From: Arabidopsis thaliana
Taxonomy: Eukaryota > Streptophyta > Magnoliopsida > Brassicales > Brassicaceae
Assembly (NCBI RefSeq): GCF_000001735.4
Contig: NC_003074.8
Location: 9,610,101-9,674,100, forward strand
Direction of reading: 5' to 3'
DNA length: 64,000 nucleotides
Positions 45,974-56,515 of this stretch are shown here, piece by piece (the stretch's first letter is position 1; each line of letters begins with the position of its first letter). Position numbers and translations under genes: made by a program. The notes under the pieces are model-generated. The model was not told the origin of the DNA and searched no databases. It saw nothing but the letters and a program-made list of their open reading frames with translations.

Positions 45974-46273
45974 TTACCTGACTTTCTTGATGAGGATTGA
46001 TTGGAGTTTTCGAGCAAAGTCAATGGATTTGATTCTGCGTTCAAGATTCTTCCTAGCGAGAACCTTCTTCTCCGAATTCTTAATGTGATGAGTCTGAGTC
46101 CCTTTGATCAGCCTCTCCATTCCACTCGATTGCATCTTCTTCTGCAAAATCGTCAGTGCCTTGTCTAAATCATTGGAGAACACCTTCACTCTTATCCCTC
46201 GCTCTTGCTGCAACTGCTGGTTTAGACTCGGACGAGTCACCAACCCCGTAACTCGCTTCGCTATCGTGTTCAT
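45974..46273 (-). CDS. Ribosomal protein bS21, organellar
   Basis: A 99-residue basic protein of the bS21 family. The core GIRVKVFSNDLDKALTILQ is followed by basic helices (KNSEKKVLARKNLERRIKS). This is a small-subunit protein of bacterial-type ribosomes. With only a short N-terminal extension (MNTIAKRVTGLVTRPS) that could be a targeting sequence, a mitochondrial place is more likely than plastid, but this is inference. Tail: the frame ends KKVR with TAA, but that TAA is also part of a good donor (CAG-GTAATG). If the following intron of about 96 bp is removed, the protein ends KKVRGL, two residues longer. At3g26360 by memory. Confidence 0.82.
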   Translation of the reverse strand: MNTIAKRVTGLVTRPSLNQQLQQERGIRVKVFSNDLDKALTILQKKMQSSGMERLIKGTQTHHIKNSEKKVLARKNLERRIKSIDFARKLQSILIKKVR

Positions 46274-46785
46274 CTCTTTTACTTGTTTTCTGAAAAAGTA
46301 TGTTTCTGAAAACGTAAATGAGATTGACGAGAGACAGTGATAGGATCTGAATTCGACTTACCGGTCGGAATCTCGCCGGAGAGAATCAAAGAGCCAATTT
46401 GAGTGATGATGGAGAATGTCTAGGTTAAAAAAGAGGCGATGGAGGAAATGAGATAAAAACCAGAGAATTTACTAATATAGGGGTGGTTATGTAAGTTTTA
46501 TGAGATATAGGGATGTTTTTGTAAATATCCTTAAATCTAATCTTCTGTTTGATTCAGAGAGTATTGACTTTAAAGAAGAACATTCAAGCCTTTCAAAAAA
46601 AAAAAGCTTCTTTAATTTCTCTCTCTCTCTGTGGAGTGTTCGAATCTCCAAGCTCTCTCTCAAATGGCAGCGTCCACATAGTAGAGCTGAAGAAGCACTG
46701 TATCTATCTACAGAGAAAGTGAAGAGGAAGAAAAGGAAGAGAGGATATAGAAATTAAGCTGGCGACTTTTAGTCCGAGGCGAGCA

Positions 46786-49641
46786 ATGGCAGAGTTACGG
46801 CACTCGAGCTCTCTCGGTAGCCGATCTTCTTCTTCTCCGTTACGTGCCGCCGGAGATGAGGATTCTTCATCGCCTCATGTACACGATCACTCTCCTAACG
46901 GCGGAGACGACGAAGATGGTCGCCCACGTCATCCTTCTAGAGATCGAGACCGTCCGATCTGGTTTCACTCTTTGTTTCCTTTCTTCGGTGATGATCCTAG
47001 GGTTTCTCCTCAGAAGAATAAAATCTCGCTTCTATTGATTTTGATTCTCGCTATTGCTAGCTTGATCTCAGTTTATGGGATTATTAATCACTTGGTAAGT
47101 CTCTTCCTTCGATCTAGGAATTGAGATCTTCAAGGCTCTATGTTCTAACTGTGGAATCGATTTGGAAAAGTATTTAGCTTTGTTTTGAGTAAAGGGGTTT
47201 GTTTATTTAGGTGGATTTGGATTGACATTGTTCTCAGACTAAGATTGCTTCTATGTCTATCTTCTGCAGAATGCTCCTTATTTATGTAAAAAAGATGGGA
47301 TTGTGCTAAACTGTCCTCATGTAAGTGTTTGAAAACTTTGGTTATGTGTTTTGTTGAATGCATAAGCTTTGAATCCTGTAAATTTAATTGTGTGTTGGTT
47401 TGCATTTGTAAGGTAAAAGAGTCACCTTCTCCTTGGGAGAATCCTTTATCTGCAACAACTTCTTGGAAGCCTTGTGCTGAGCGGCGGATTGGTGGAATCT
47501 CAGGTATTGAAGGGCTAGAGCATTGTCATTTTCATTGTCATGTGTTATTTTTTTTTTTTATTTTTTTTTTTTCGTCGAAACACATTGTCATGTGTTATTG
47601 ATCTGTCTTTTCGTGAAAGTTCAAGTCTTTTTCCTTGGTTAGCTTATTAGATTGTGTCAACTGTTTTTTTCAGATCTTCCTCCTGAGAATGAAACAAATG
47701 GCTATGTATTCATTCATGCTGAAGGTGGTTTGAATCAGCAGCGAATTGCTGTATGTATCTTCCAACTTTTATCTCTTTTTCTTCTCGCCATTATCCAATC
47801 ATGGATCAATGTCTAAATGGCTGTTGTTCTTCTTGCCATCGTCCAATCTTGAATTCATGCCCTTTTGTTTCCAGATCTGCAACGCAGTAGCTGTTGCCAA
47901 GATTATGAATGCAACACTGATTCTACCAGTACTGAAGCAGGACCAAATATGGAAAGACACAACGTAAAATCATATTCAGATATTGATTTCATTTCATCTT
48001 GAATTACTTCTCTATTTTCTTTTTGGTTTACTGAGCTTGTTAACTTTCTTTTGCAGAAAATTTGAAGACATTTTTGATGTAGATCATTTCATTGATTACT
48101 TGAAGGATGATGTCCGAATTGTTCGAGACATACCTGACTGGTTCACTGACAAAGCAGAGCTATTCTCTAGTATAAGGTTTGCTTGTCAACTCATTATTTG
48201 TTGATGATGTACTTGTTGGACGATTTCAAAAGTTAGCTTGTGGAATTATGGCGTCACTGGGTGCTCCTTGTGTATATCTCTGATTTAAAAATCGATCTGT
48301 ATTTTTTAATCAGATATGATGTTGACCAAGTTATTTATTTATCTTCTGCAGAAGAACAGTCAAAAACATTCCCAAATATGCAGCAGCCCAATTTTATATT
48401 GACAATGTTTTACCTCGGATAAAGGAGAAGAAGATAATGGCCTTGAAGCCTTTTGTCGATCGACTTGGGTATAACCAATATTCCTATAGTTTAGTGCTCA
48501 GATTTTGGAAATCGTCTTATAAACAATGAATGATTTATTCTTGTGATGCTGGAAATTTTTTCAGGTATGACAATGTACCTCAAGAAATCAACAGATTACG
48601 ATGCCGTGTAAATTATCATGCTCTCAAATTTCTTCCAGAGATAGAGCAGATGGCTGATTCACTTGTTTCTAGAATGAGAAATCGCACTGGAAATCCAAAT
48701 CCATATATGTATGCCATATCAGAGATTCGACTTTGTTATAACTTAGGACCATATGCATTATATCAACTTAAAACTATACCCATGTCTCTTGTATAGGGCT
48801 CTTCATCTTAGATTCGAGAAAGGAATGGTTGGTCTATCGTTCTGTGATTTTGTGGGGACAAGGGAAGAGAAAGTTAAAATGGCAGAATACAGACAAAAGG
48901 AATGGCCTCGGCGTTTCAAGGTGACATTTATAAGCAGTTGTCAACTTCTTTTGGTGGCTAAACAACCTCAACCGCTACCTTAATGAAATTTCTTGACATA
49001 TATTGCAGAATGGTTCCCATCTCTGGCAGCTCGCCTTGCAGAAGCGCAAAGAAGGTCGATGCCCTCTTGAGCCAGGAGAAGTTGCTGTGATCCTACGTGC
49101 AATGGGCTATCCAAAAGAAACACAAATCTATGTTGCATCTGGTCAAGTCTATGGCGGTCAAAACCGTATGGCTCCACTAAGAAACATGTTCCCAAATTTG
49201 GTAAGCACAACACCGGACTCTTATAATTCTTTGATGAATCAGCACAAACTTGTCTCTCACATTAACTGTCCTTTGAATCAGGTAACAAAGGAGGATTTAG
49301 CAGGCAAAGAGGAACTAACAACGTTTAGAAAACACGTTACAAGTCTTGCGGCTCTAGATTTCTTGGTGTGCTTGAAATCAGATGTATTTGTGATGACACA
49401 CGGTGGAAACTTTGCAAAACTGATCATCGGAGCGCGTAGATATATGGGGCATCGCCAGAAATCAATCAAACCGGATAAAGGGTTGATGTCGAAATCATTT
49501 GGGGATCCTTACATGGGATGGGCAACTTTTGTGGAAGATGTAGTTGTAACCCATCAAACACGAACCGGTTTACCTGAAGAAACTTTCCCTAACTATGATC
49601 TTTGGGAAAATCCTCTCACTCCATGCATGTGTAAAGCTTGA
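46786..49641 (+). CDS. Plant O-fucosyltransferase family protein (GT106-type)
   Basis: Eleven exons fit in phase: 46786-47094, 47270-47320, 47413-47503, 47674-47750, 47875-47963, 48057-48176, 48352-48468, 48565-48708, 48797-48920, 49009-49200 and 49282-49641, giving 557 residues. The intron 49201-49281 is 81 bp and free of stops, so retention would add 27 residues in frame. The protein is a type II Golgi-type membrane protein: a Ser/Pro-rich head, an anchor at about 78-100 (ISLLLILILAIASLISV), then the O-FucT domain. Marks are HAEGGLNQQRIAICNAVAVA (donor-site region), ALHLRFEKGMVG (catalytic loop) and DVFVMTHGGNFAKLI near the end. Members fucosylate proteins or wall glycans in the secretory path; the acceptor of this one is unknown. 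At3g26370 by memory. Confidence 0.88.
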
Positions 49642-50039
49642 TGATGATGCTTTTGTTTGGTCTTGGATTTTGTCTGATGAGGAGCAACAAACTATAGAGA
49701 TTCGTAGTTTTCTTCTTCTTCTTCTTCTTTTTTGACCTTTCAAATCTTTGAAGTCTTCATTTACCATCTTTGTAATCATTTTGATATTATGTAAAGTTCC
49801 TAGTGATGAAAAAAAAGTTTCTTTTTTATATTAAATTTGATCAAATTGATGCACTAAACTTTAATTAAAAGAAAATTAGCTCAACGGTTACTAATCCAAT
49901 TCTTAATTTTTTGTCACGCTCTCTAATAGTACCCGCCATTAACACAACCATTGCGTGTTGTCTTCTCTCTTACTCTCAGGTTCTCAACAACAAAAGAGGA
50001 AAACAAAATCAGAAGCTATCGTAATCAGTTCTCATCTCT

Positions 50040-53000
50040 ATGACCGGACTATCCGTAGAGAAAACCGGGTCGACCCGGTCCACTGTCTTCTTCATCATCT
50101 TTAATCTATCCATTTTTAGGTACTCCGCTTCACTGGGTTTTTGAATTTGATTTTGGTTTTTGAGTGGGTGGTGTTTGAGTGATCGATCAATCACAAAAGT
50201 TTCGTCTTTTTCAGTTTATCGATTGAAGCAAGGTCGAGGCAACAACATGCTAGCTTTCCTCCAAGAGGATGGAATTCGTACGATTCCTTTTGTTGGACTA
50301 TCTCTGAAGCTGAGTTCTTGCAGAGTGCTGAAATTGTTTCTAAGCGTCTTCTTCCTCATGGTTATCAGGTAATTGTGAGTTTCTTTATCCTTTAGAATGT
50401 AAAAGTTTAGGTTTTTAATTGCTTGTGTTTGTGTGTGTTGATTTGGATACAGTATGTTGTGGTGGATTACCTTTGGTATAGAAAGAAAGTTGAAGGAGCT
50501 TATGTGGATTCTCTTGGGTTTGATGTGATTGATGAATGGGGAAGATTGCATCCTGATCCAGGTAGATGGCCATCTTCTAGAGGCGGTAAAGGTTTCACTG
50601 AAGTTGCTGAGAAAGTTCATAGAATGGGTTTGAAGTTTGGGATTCATGTTATGGGAGGAATCAGCACACAAGCTTATAACGCAAATAGTCTCGTTATGGA
50701 TAGTGTTAAGGTATTGAGTTGATTGATTCTTTCTGAGTTTATGAAGTTTGTTTGGAAGTTATCAACAAGTGAATCTTTTAATGGTTGAAGGGAGGTGCTT
50801 ATGAAGAATCAGGTAGACAGTGGCGAGCGAAAGATATTGGGATCAAGGAGAGGGCTTGTGTTTGGATGTCGCATGGGTTCATGAGTGTGAATACCAAGTT
50901 AGGTGCAGGAAAAGCATTCTTGAGGTCTCTTTATCGTCAATATGCAGAATGGGGCGTTGATTTCAGTAAGAGAATCGACTTCATTTCCGTAACCTTCTTT
51001 AACTTTATTCGATATATGATTATCTCAATCTTGTCTCACTTTCTTGGTCTTTAGTAAAACATGACTGCGTATTTGGCACTGACTTCAATATAGAGGAGAT
51101 AACTTATGTGTCAGAGGTACATATTTGTGATAACTACCAATCTTCTGGTTAAAGTCAGAGGTACATAGAGATGAAACATTGTTCTTATTTGTCGCAGGTT
51201 CTAAAGGAGCTTGATCGGCCTGTTTTGTACTCCATATCTCCAGGGACGAGTGTGACACCTACAATGGCTAAAGAAGTTAGCCAATTGGTTAACATGTATA
51301 GAATAACGGGTGATGATTGGGACACATGGAAAGATGTCACGGCACATTTTGATATCTCGAGGTCAGGTTTCAAGCTGAAAAATACTCTTGCCAAGTTTTT
51401 ACCTTTCTTTGATGTCATATAATTTTCATTCTTCCAGAGATTTATCTGCTTCTAGTATGATTGGTGCACGAGGGTTACAAGGAAAATCATGGCCTGATCT
51501 AGATATGTTACCTCTTGGATGGCTTACTGATCAAGGTTTGACTTAAAAATCTTGAAATTTCAATTCTGTATATGGTTCCAATGAACATTTGTCTTTTTTA
51601 TAATGTTTGGTAAAGGTTCAAATGTTGGACCTCATCGAGCGTGTAATCTAAATCTTGAAGAACAGAAGTCACAGGTATACCACAAGCTTTGGACCTCATC
51701 TAAGGATCCTAGTTTATTAGTAACCTTCTCAACCACAAGTTCAAATTTCTTATGCTTTTTATATTGCTTACTCAGATGACATTGTGGTCCATCGCAAAGT
51801 CCCCTCTCATGTTTGGAGGTGATGTGAGAAATCTCGATGCCACTACTTATAATCTGATCACAAATCCTACACTGCTGGAAATAAACTCTTATAGCTCTAA
51901 CAACAAGGAGGTGTGTAAAAATCATAACACTTTAATCTTCAAGTTCAAACTCATATCCGTATTTTGAAACTCCAAACTTCTGTCATCAAACTCTGTCTGT
52001 TTCGTTATTTACAGTTTCCTTACATCACCGCGACAAGAGTTTCTAGGAATAAGCACAAAGGCTATCCTCATCATCCAACGGGCAAGAACATTTCAACTAA
52101 GCATGCTTTTGGTCTCACTAGCTGCAAAGAACAAAAAGCCAACACTTGGTTCATTGTAGACAAGAACCGTGGACAAATTTGTTGGAACCAACACTCTAGT
52201 GAAAAATTAGAGAAGCCATTTTGCTTATACAACAGAAAAGCTCTTCTAGCTTCGTAAGATTTTTTATTCAACTGTTTCTTTCTCCCACTTTACATTTCAC
52301 AAACTGCCCTTAGCCGATTAATCTGCTTCGTTTTGGTGCAGCGATAAGAAGTTAAAACACAACCAGCTTTACCAAGGTAAGCTTCATTTGCATACAAATG
52401 ATAAAGCACAGTCTTGTTTAGCAGCTTCCTCGCAGCAAAAGCTCACTTCGAAAGATTATAGTCAAGGTGCTTTATCACCTTGCAAACTAGATGCAAACCA
52501 GGTATAGTTAATGATTTTCGATATCTCTCGCTTATTACCTTAATATCTTATCTTGAATTCCATACTTTTACTTAATGTTACACGCGCTATAACTTCAGAT
52601 GTGGGAGCTCCACAGTAATGGAACACTGGAAAACAGTTATTCCGGTCTTTGCGCTGTGTTAAATCCAGTGAAAGGTTTGTTCTTTTCAGATCAACTAACT
52701 TCTCCTCTCTTTTCTTCGACATACCCTTTTCTAATCCTTGGCATTGTCACCCATCTTGCAGCAGCCGAAGCTAGCTCCAATGGCGTTCGTTCTTGGATTG
52801 CCACGGGAAGAAGAGGAGAAGTATACGTTGCGTTTTTCAACTTAAATCAGGAGAAGACAAAGATATCAGCCAAGATATCTGACATTGCCACGGCTCTTAG
52901 AGGCAAGAAGAATCTTGTAGGAGCTTCGTGTACGAGCCACGAGCTATGGAGCGGCAAAGATTTCGGACCAACAAAAGATTCAGTATCGATTCAAGTCGAA

Positions 53001-53045
53001 CCTCATGGTCCTGCTCTGTTTGTTCTTCATTGTAGCAACGCCTGA
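50040..53045 (+). CDS. APSE: GH27 glycoside hydrolase (beta-L-arabinopyranosidase/alpha-galactosidase type)
   Basis: Thirteen exons fit in phase: 50040-50119, 50215-50368, 50453-50710, 50791-50965, 51055-51116, 51198-51361, 51438-51535, 51616-51674, 51776-51910, 52015-52253, 52342-52501, 52599-52674 and 52762-53045, giving 647 residues. The N-terminus has a signal-peptide-like stretch (TVFFIIFNLSIFSLSIEA). Then come GH27 marks: PPRGWNSYDSFCW, the nucleophile strand IKHDCVFG, MYRITGDDWDTWK with the likely acid/base Asp, and WPDLDMLPLG. It is longer than ordinary plant alpha-galactosidases (about 400) by a C-terminal region of beta-sandwich type. Expected in the wall or vacuole, taking terminal sugars off arabinogalactan or galactosides. 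I recall At3g26380 as AtAPSE, a beta-L-arabinopyranosidase. Confidence 0.88.
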
Positions 53046-53349
53046 CTATATCAGATCAACAGGCATTTCTTTTACCTTCTCACGTCTTTTCTCATCGTAG
53101 TAATGTTTCATCTTTAGTCTATAAAACTCTTGTGTAATCGAAAGTCGAAACATACAAAGTAACGAATAAAAAAAATGCAAGTATCAACTTAGATAAGTAA
53201 AAGAAATAACGTATATCAAAATAAACCACAACTTATAAAAACTCTTAATAATTAATTAAGACTAAAACCCTAAATATAATCTCTAAAATATTTTAAGAAA
53301 AAAAAACAAAAACCAAACACAAAGACCTAAGATTGATAGTTAATACTTA

Positions 53350-53853
53350 TCATGATCCTTCTGTTCTTTCAAGTTTCATTGAAATATGTAGGGATCCCTT
53401 TTCCTCAAGACATCGATCACTGTTCAAAAGGACTAGACTTGCCTTACGATAGATCTTCTCGTGGCTGTTAGGCAACCCAATCTTAGCCCGACCCATCACA
53501 ACAACTCCATGGGAGGTTCCCGGATCTTTCCTCGACGATAATCCTAGCAATTCTACGTAAAGATAACTTGCATGAGAATCTAACCGAATCATTACTTCTT
53601 TGTTAAACTTCAACTTGTCACCATGATAAACCTTTATCACTTGTGTTTGGTCTCGTTCTTCAGGGTCTGTATATAGCACAACTACGTACTTCTTAAAGCC
53701 CTCGTAACGTTTCAGAAGAGTTTTGTCATCGCTTGCGAATGCTCCTACCCTCACGATTAAATCTGTTGTTTCGTCTTCATTAATTTTTCTTTTCCCTTTG
53801 CTAATCATTAGTCTTCGTTTCTTCGCCGCTGCTTGCCCCAAGTTCTTCATCAT
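53350..53853 (-). CDS. Small C2-like domain protein, function unknown
   Basis: A single exon of 167 codons. A basic N-terminus (residues 1-25, with KKRRLMISKGKRK) could be a nuclear signal. Residues about 30-150 resemble a worn C2 fold of the SRC2/BAP kind: LIVRVGAFASDD, KYVVVLYTDPEE, KVYHGDKLKFNKEV, YLYVELLGLSS and GRAKIGL stand where beta strands would be. The Asp pairs that bind calcium are not all there, so calcium binding is doubtful. I do not know its function. It lies tail to tail with the GH27 gene. At3g26390 by memory. Confidence 0.65.
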   Translation of the reverse strand: MMKNLGQAAAKKRRLMISKGKRKINEDETTDLIVRVGAFASDDKTLLKRYEGFKKYVVVLYTDPEERDQTQVIKVYHGDKLKFNKEVMIRLDSHASYLYVELLGLSSRKDPGTSHGVVVMGRAKIGLPNSHEKIYRKASLVLLNSDRCLEEKGSLHISMKLERTEGS

Positions 53854-53986
53854 CTCTAGAGAACAAAGTGAATTAAGATTTGGAGTTTTAGGGTTTTATA
53901 TACAATTATTTCCTCTTTTTTCTAGGGTTTATTCTAAATATGTTTTTCCTTTTTTCTTTGCATGGTGATAATGATGAAATTATATA

Positions 53987-54246
53987 CTCCCTCTGTTTCT
54001 GAATATTTGTATTTTAAGGGTTTTACACACAAATTAATAAAACATACAAATCTCATTTAATTTATCTCTTACCTAGAAAAACATCATTAATTACAACTAA
54101 TCTAACCAATAAAAAAATATGATGTAAAATATAATTGGTTAAAAACTATTAAATATATTTAATGTTTGCATAGAAAAGTGAAAACAACACTTATATTGAA
54201 AAAAATAAAAAACTTTTAAACTACACTTAATTAGAAACAGAGGGAG
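53987..54246. mobile_element. Stowaway-like MITE, 260 bp
   Basis: The ends CTCCCTCTGTTTCT (53987-54000) and AGAAACAGAGGGAG (54233-54246) are perfect inverted copies. They are flanked on both sides by TA, the target of Tc1/mariner elements. The terminal word is close to the CTCCCTCCGTT of Stowaway MITEs. The inside is AT-rich, without a frame. It lies just upstream of the C2-like gene. Confidence 0.85.
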
Positions 54247-54639
54247 TATATGAAAATTGGTCAAGTCTCTCCACATAAATGACATATCATCACACAACAA
54301 AGTGACATATGTCATTCGATGTTTTTTAAATTAATAAAACTAATAAAATTAAATAAGCAAATTAAATATATCATCAATTCTACTCTTAATTGATTTCTCC
54401 AAAATAAAAATAAAAAATAAAATTATGTAAACAAATTAAGTACTACTTTCATTATACTCTTTTTATTTTATTAATTTTTTATCATCAATAATCATGACTA
54501 ATTTTTTTATTGTGTTGTAATTGTTTGCTACCTAACCTCTTATTAGTTTAGTAATTTAATTTTGAGTATTTGATAACCTTGACATTCAAGTTTTTTCAAA
54601 TAATAAACCTTCAAAATATTAGACCTACCAAATAATGTA

Positions 54640-55050
54640 ATACACGATCATTTCTCTTATATTGATATATGCAATGACAGACGATATAAAAGTATTGACT
54701 TTAATGATACTTTAATTTTTGCATTCTTTTTATTCTTTTCATATGAATACTCTTGAAATCTTGTTCAGTTTATATCAATTCTATATATTTAATCATGAGC
54801 CTATAACATAGTTGTTGGAGTATTATATCTAGAAAATAAATAAAACCATAAATAGTTTATTTATAATCAAGTTGAACAATTTTCAAATTATCCAAGACAC
54901 GATCATTTCTCTAATATTGATATATGCAATGACAAAAGATCCAAAAGTGTTGACTTCAATGACATTCAATTTTTGCTATCTTTTTATCTTTTTGTACGAA
55001 TACTCTTCAGATCTTTTTCAGTTGATGTCAATCGAAACTTTAATCATGAG
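54640..55050 (+). repeat. Diverged tandem repeat, about 255-bp period
   Basis: Copies start at about 54642 and 54897. Shared landmarks are ACACGATCATTTCTC, ATATTGATATATGCAATGAC, TTGACTT and GAATACTCTT. The rest has drifted. The source is unknown. The surrounding 54.3-55.4 kb is AT-rich and holds no gene that I can support. Confidence 0.75.
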
Positions 55051-55484
55051 TCTGTCACAATGTTGTTGAAGTACATAAAACAAGGAATTGATTTATTTAT
55101 AATCAAGTTAGGAAAATTTTAAACCACAAAAATTACATAGTTACACAGAATTGTATCAAAATATCATTATTGTTGTTATATGTATTCATGAAGTGAAAAA
55201 ATATTAAAATCTTACAAATAATCAGCTTTATACACACAAATATATAAATTGATATTTCAAGTCACAAATGAATCTAACCATAAAAATTGTAACTACATAT
55301 TATAGATCTAATTTTATTAACAATACAAGAATAAACAAATAGTAAATATAAATTAGCATAAAGAACAATCAATGTAATTTTTTTTTAACAATTTTCATAA
55401 CAACGCTAGGGTAATCATCTAGTTAGAATTGATTTAGTTATGAATTATGATGTGTGATTTGGTGAGTGTAAGTCACTCGCTTCT

Positions 55485-56260
55485 CATGTAAACTATAATA
55501 TATTGAATCTCCTCTCTCTTCTCTTTTTCGCAACTTTCACAGAGAGGTAGTTTTTGATGTTTGCCGGCCGGAATATTTTCCGGTGAATAGCCGTCCCGAG
55601 TGGCTCGGACTTCTGCCCGGTATCTTTCAGCTTTGATAGTGGAGATAGCCGGTTTACGTCTGGCAAACCCAATTTCTATGAATGGTTTTGGCCGGGTTTT
55701 TATCTTTTCTCGCCGTCGATCGGTTTATACCGATTGCTTTTCACTTTTATTTCAATAATTTCTACAGATCTGAGTTAGGAATTGATTTTTAGGTACTAGA
55801 TCCTAAAAATTAATAATTCTGGCTTGTGATTTTGGAAACCTCGATTTGCAGGAAATCTATCAAGCGGTTATTTCTTGGTTGAAAGATTGAAGAATATTCC
55901 GATGCATATTACCATTCCCTTATGTTGTGTTCTTTAGGAGTTCCGTTCAGTGTTATTTCGGTGGTAAACAAAAAAATTTCGTGCGATGTTTCGACGATAT
56001 TTTCTTCACCGGATTCTGGGCTTCTCGACGGCAAGGTTGATGTCGTTAAATTTCTGATGATGACTTATCGGCATGTGTTACAGTTGAATTCTAAAGTCAA
56101 CACGTGTTTTCGGATAAGAGTCCAACGTTAAGAATCTTTTTGCTGTACATGTTACTCTAATGGGCTATTGTTGGGCTCCAATTTTCTTGCTGCACAATCG
56201 TTGTAGGCTTTAAGTCTTGTATCTTTTGTTTAATAAAATTCACTTGGGAAAAAAAAAAAA
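55485..56260 (+). mobile_element. Non-LTR retroposon with poly(A) and 15-bp target duplication
   Basis: The word AAGTCACTCGCTTCT occurs at 55470-55484 and at 56260-56274. The 776 bp between end in a polyadenylation-like AATAAAA and a run of A (56249-56260). This is the form of an insertion by target-primed reverse transcription. The inserted DNA is far less AT-rich than its flanks (GCCGGCCGG, CCGTCCCGAG) and has no long frame, no tRNA-like boxes and no LINE protein. Non-coding retroposons of this size in Arabidopsis include the Sadhu family; that is a guess. A retrocopy of some cellular RNA is the other option. It ends about 255 bp before the eIF4B1 start codon. Confidence 0.75.
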
Positions 56261-56515
56261 AGTCACTCGCTTCTACAGCGCGTGATGGCTTGTTTCTCCA
56301 CCCATCTCTCCTTCGTTGAGAAGCATGCACCAAAAAAAAAAAAAGGCTTCAAAGAGAATAAATCCCAAAAAATTTCAATCTTTACGCAAAAGGAATAAAC
56401 ATTTCTGTGACGGTTTCAAGGTTTCATCGGAACCCTAGATCTAATACTTTTTCCCGATTTGAATTTGCGATTTCAGATCTGAGAGAATTAGTCAAATTCT
56501 GAAATTTCAAAATTG

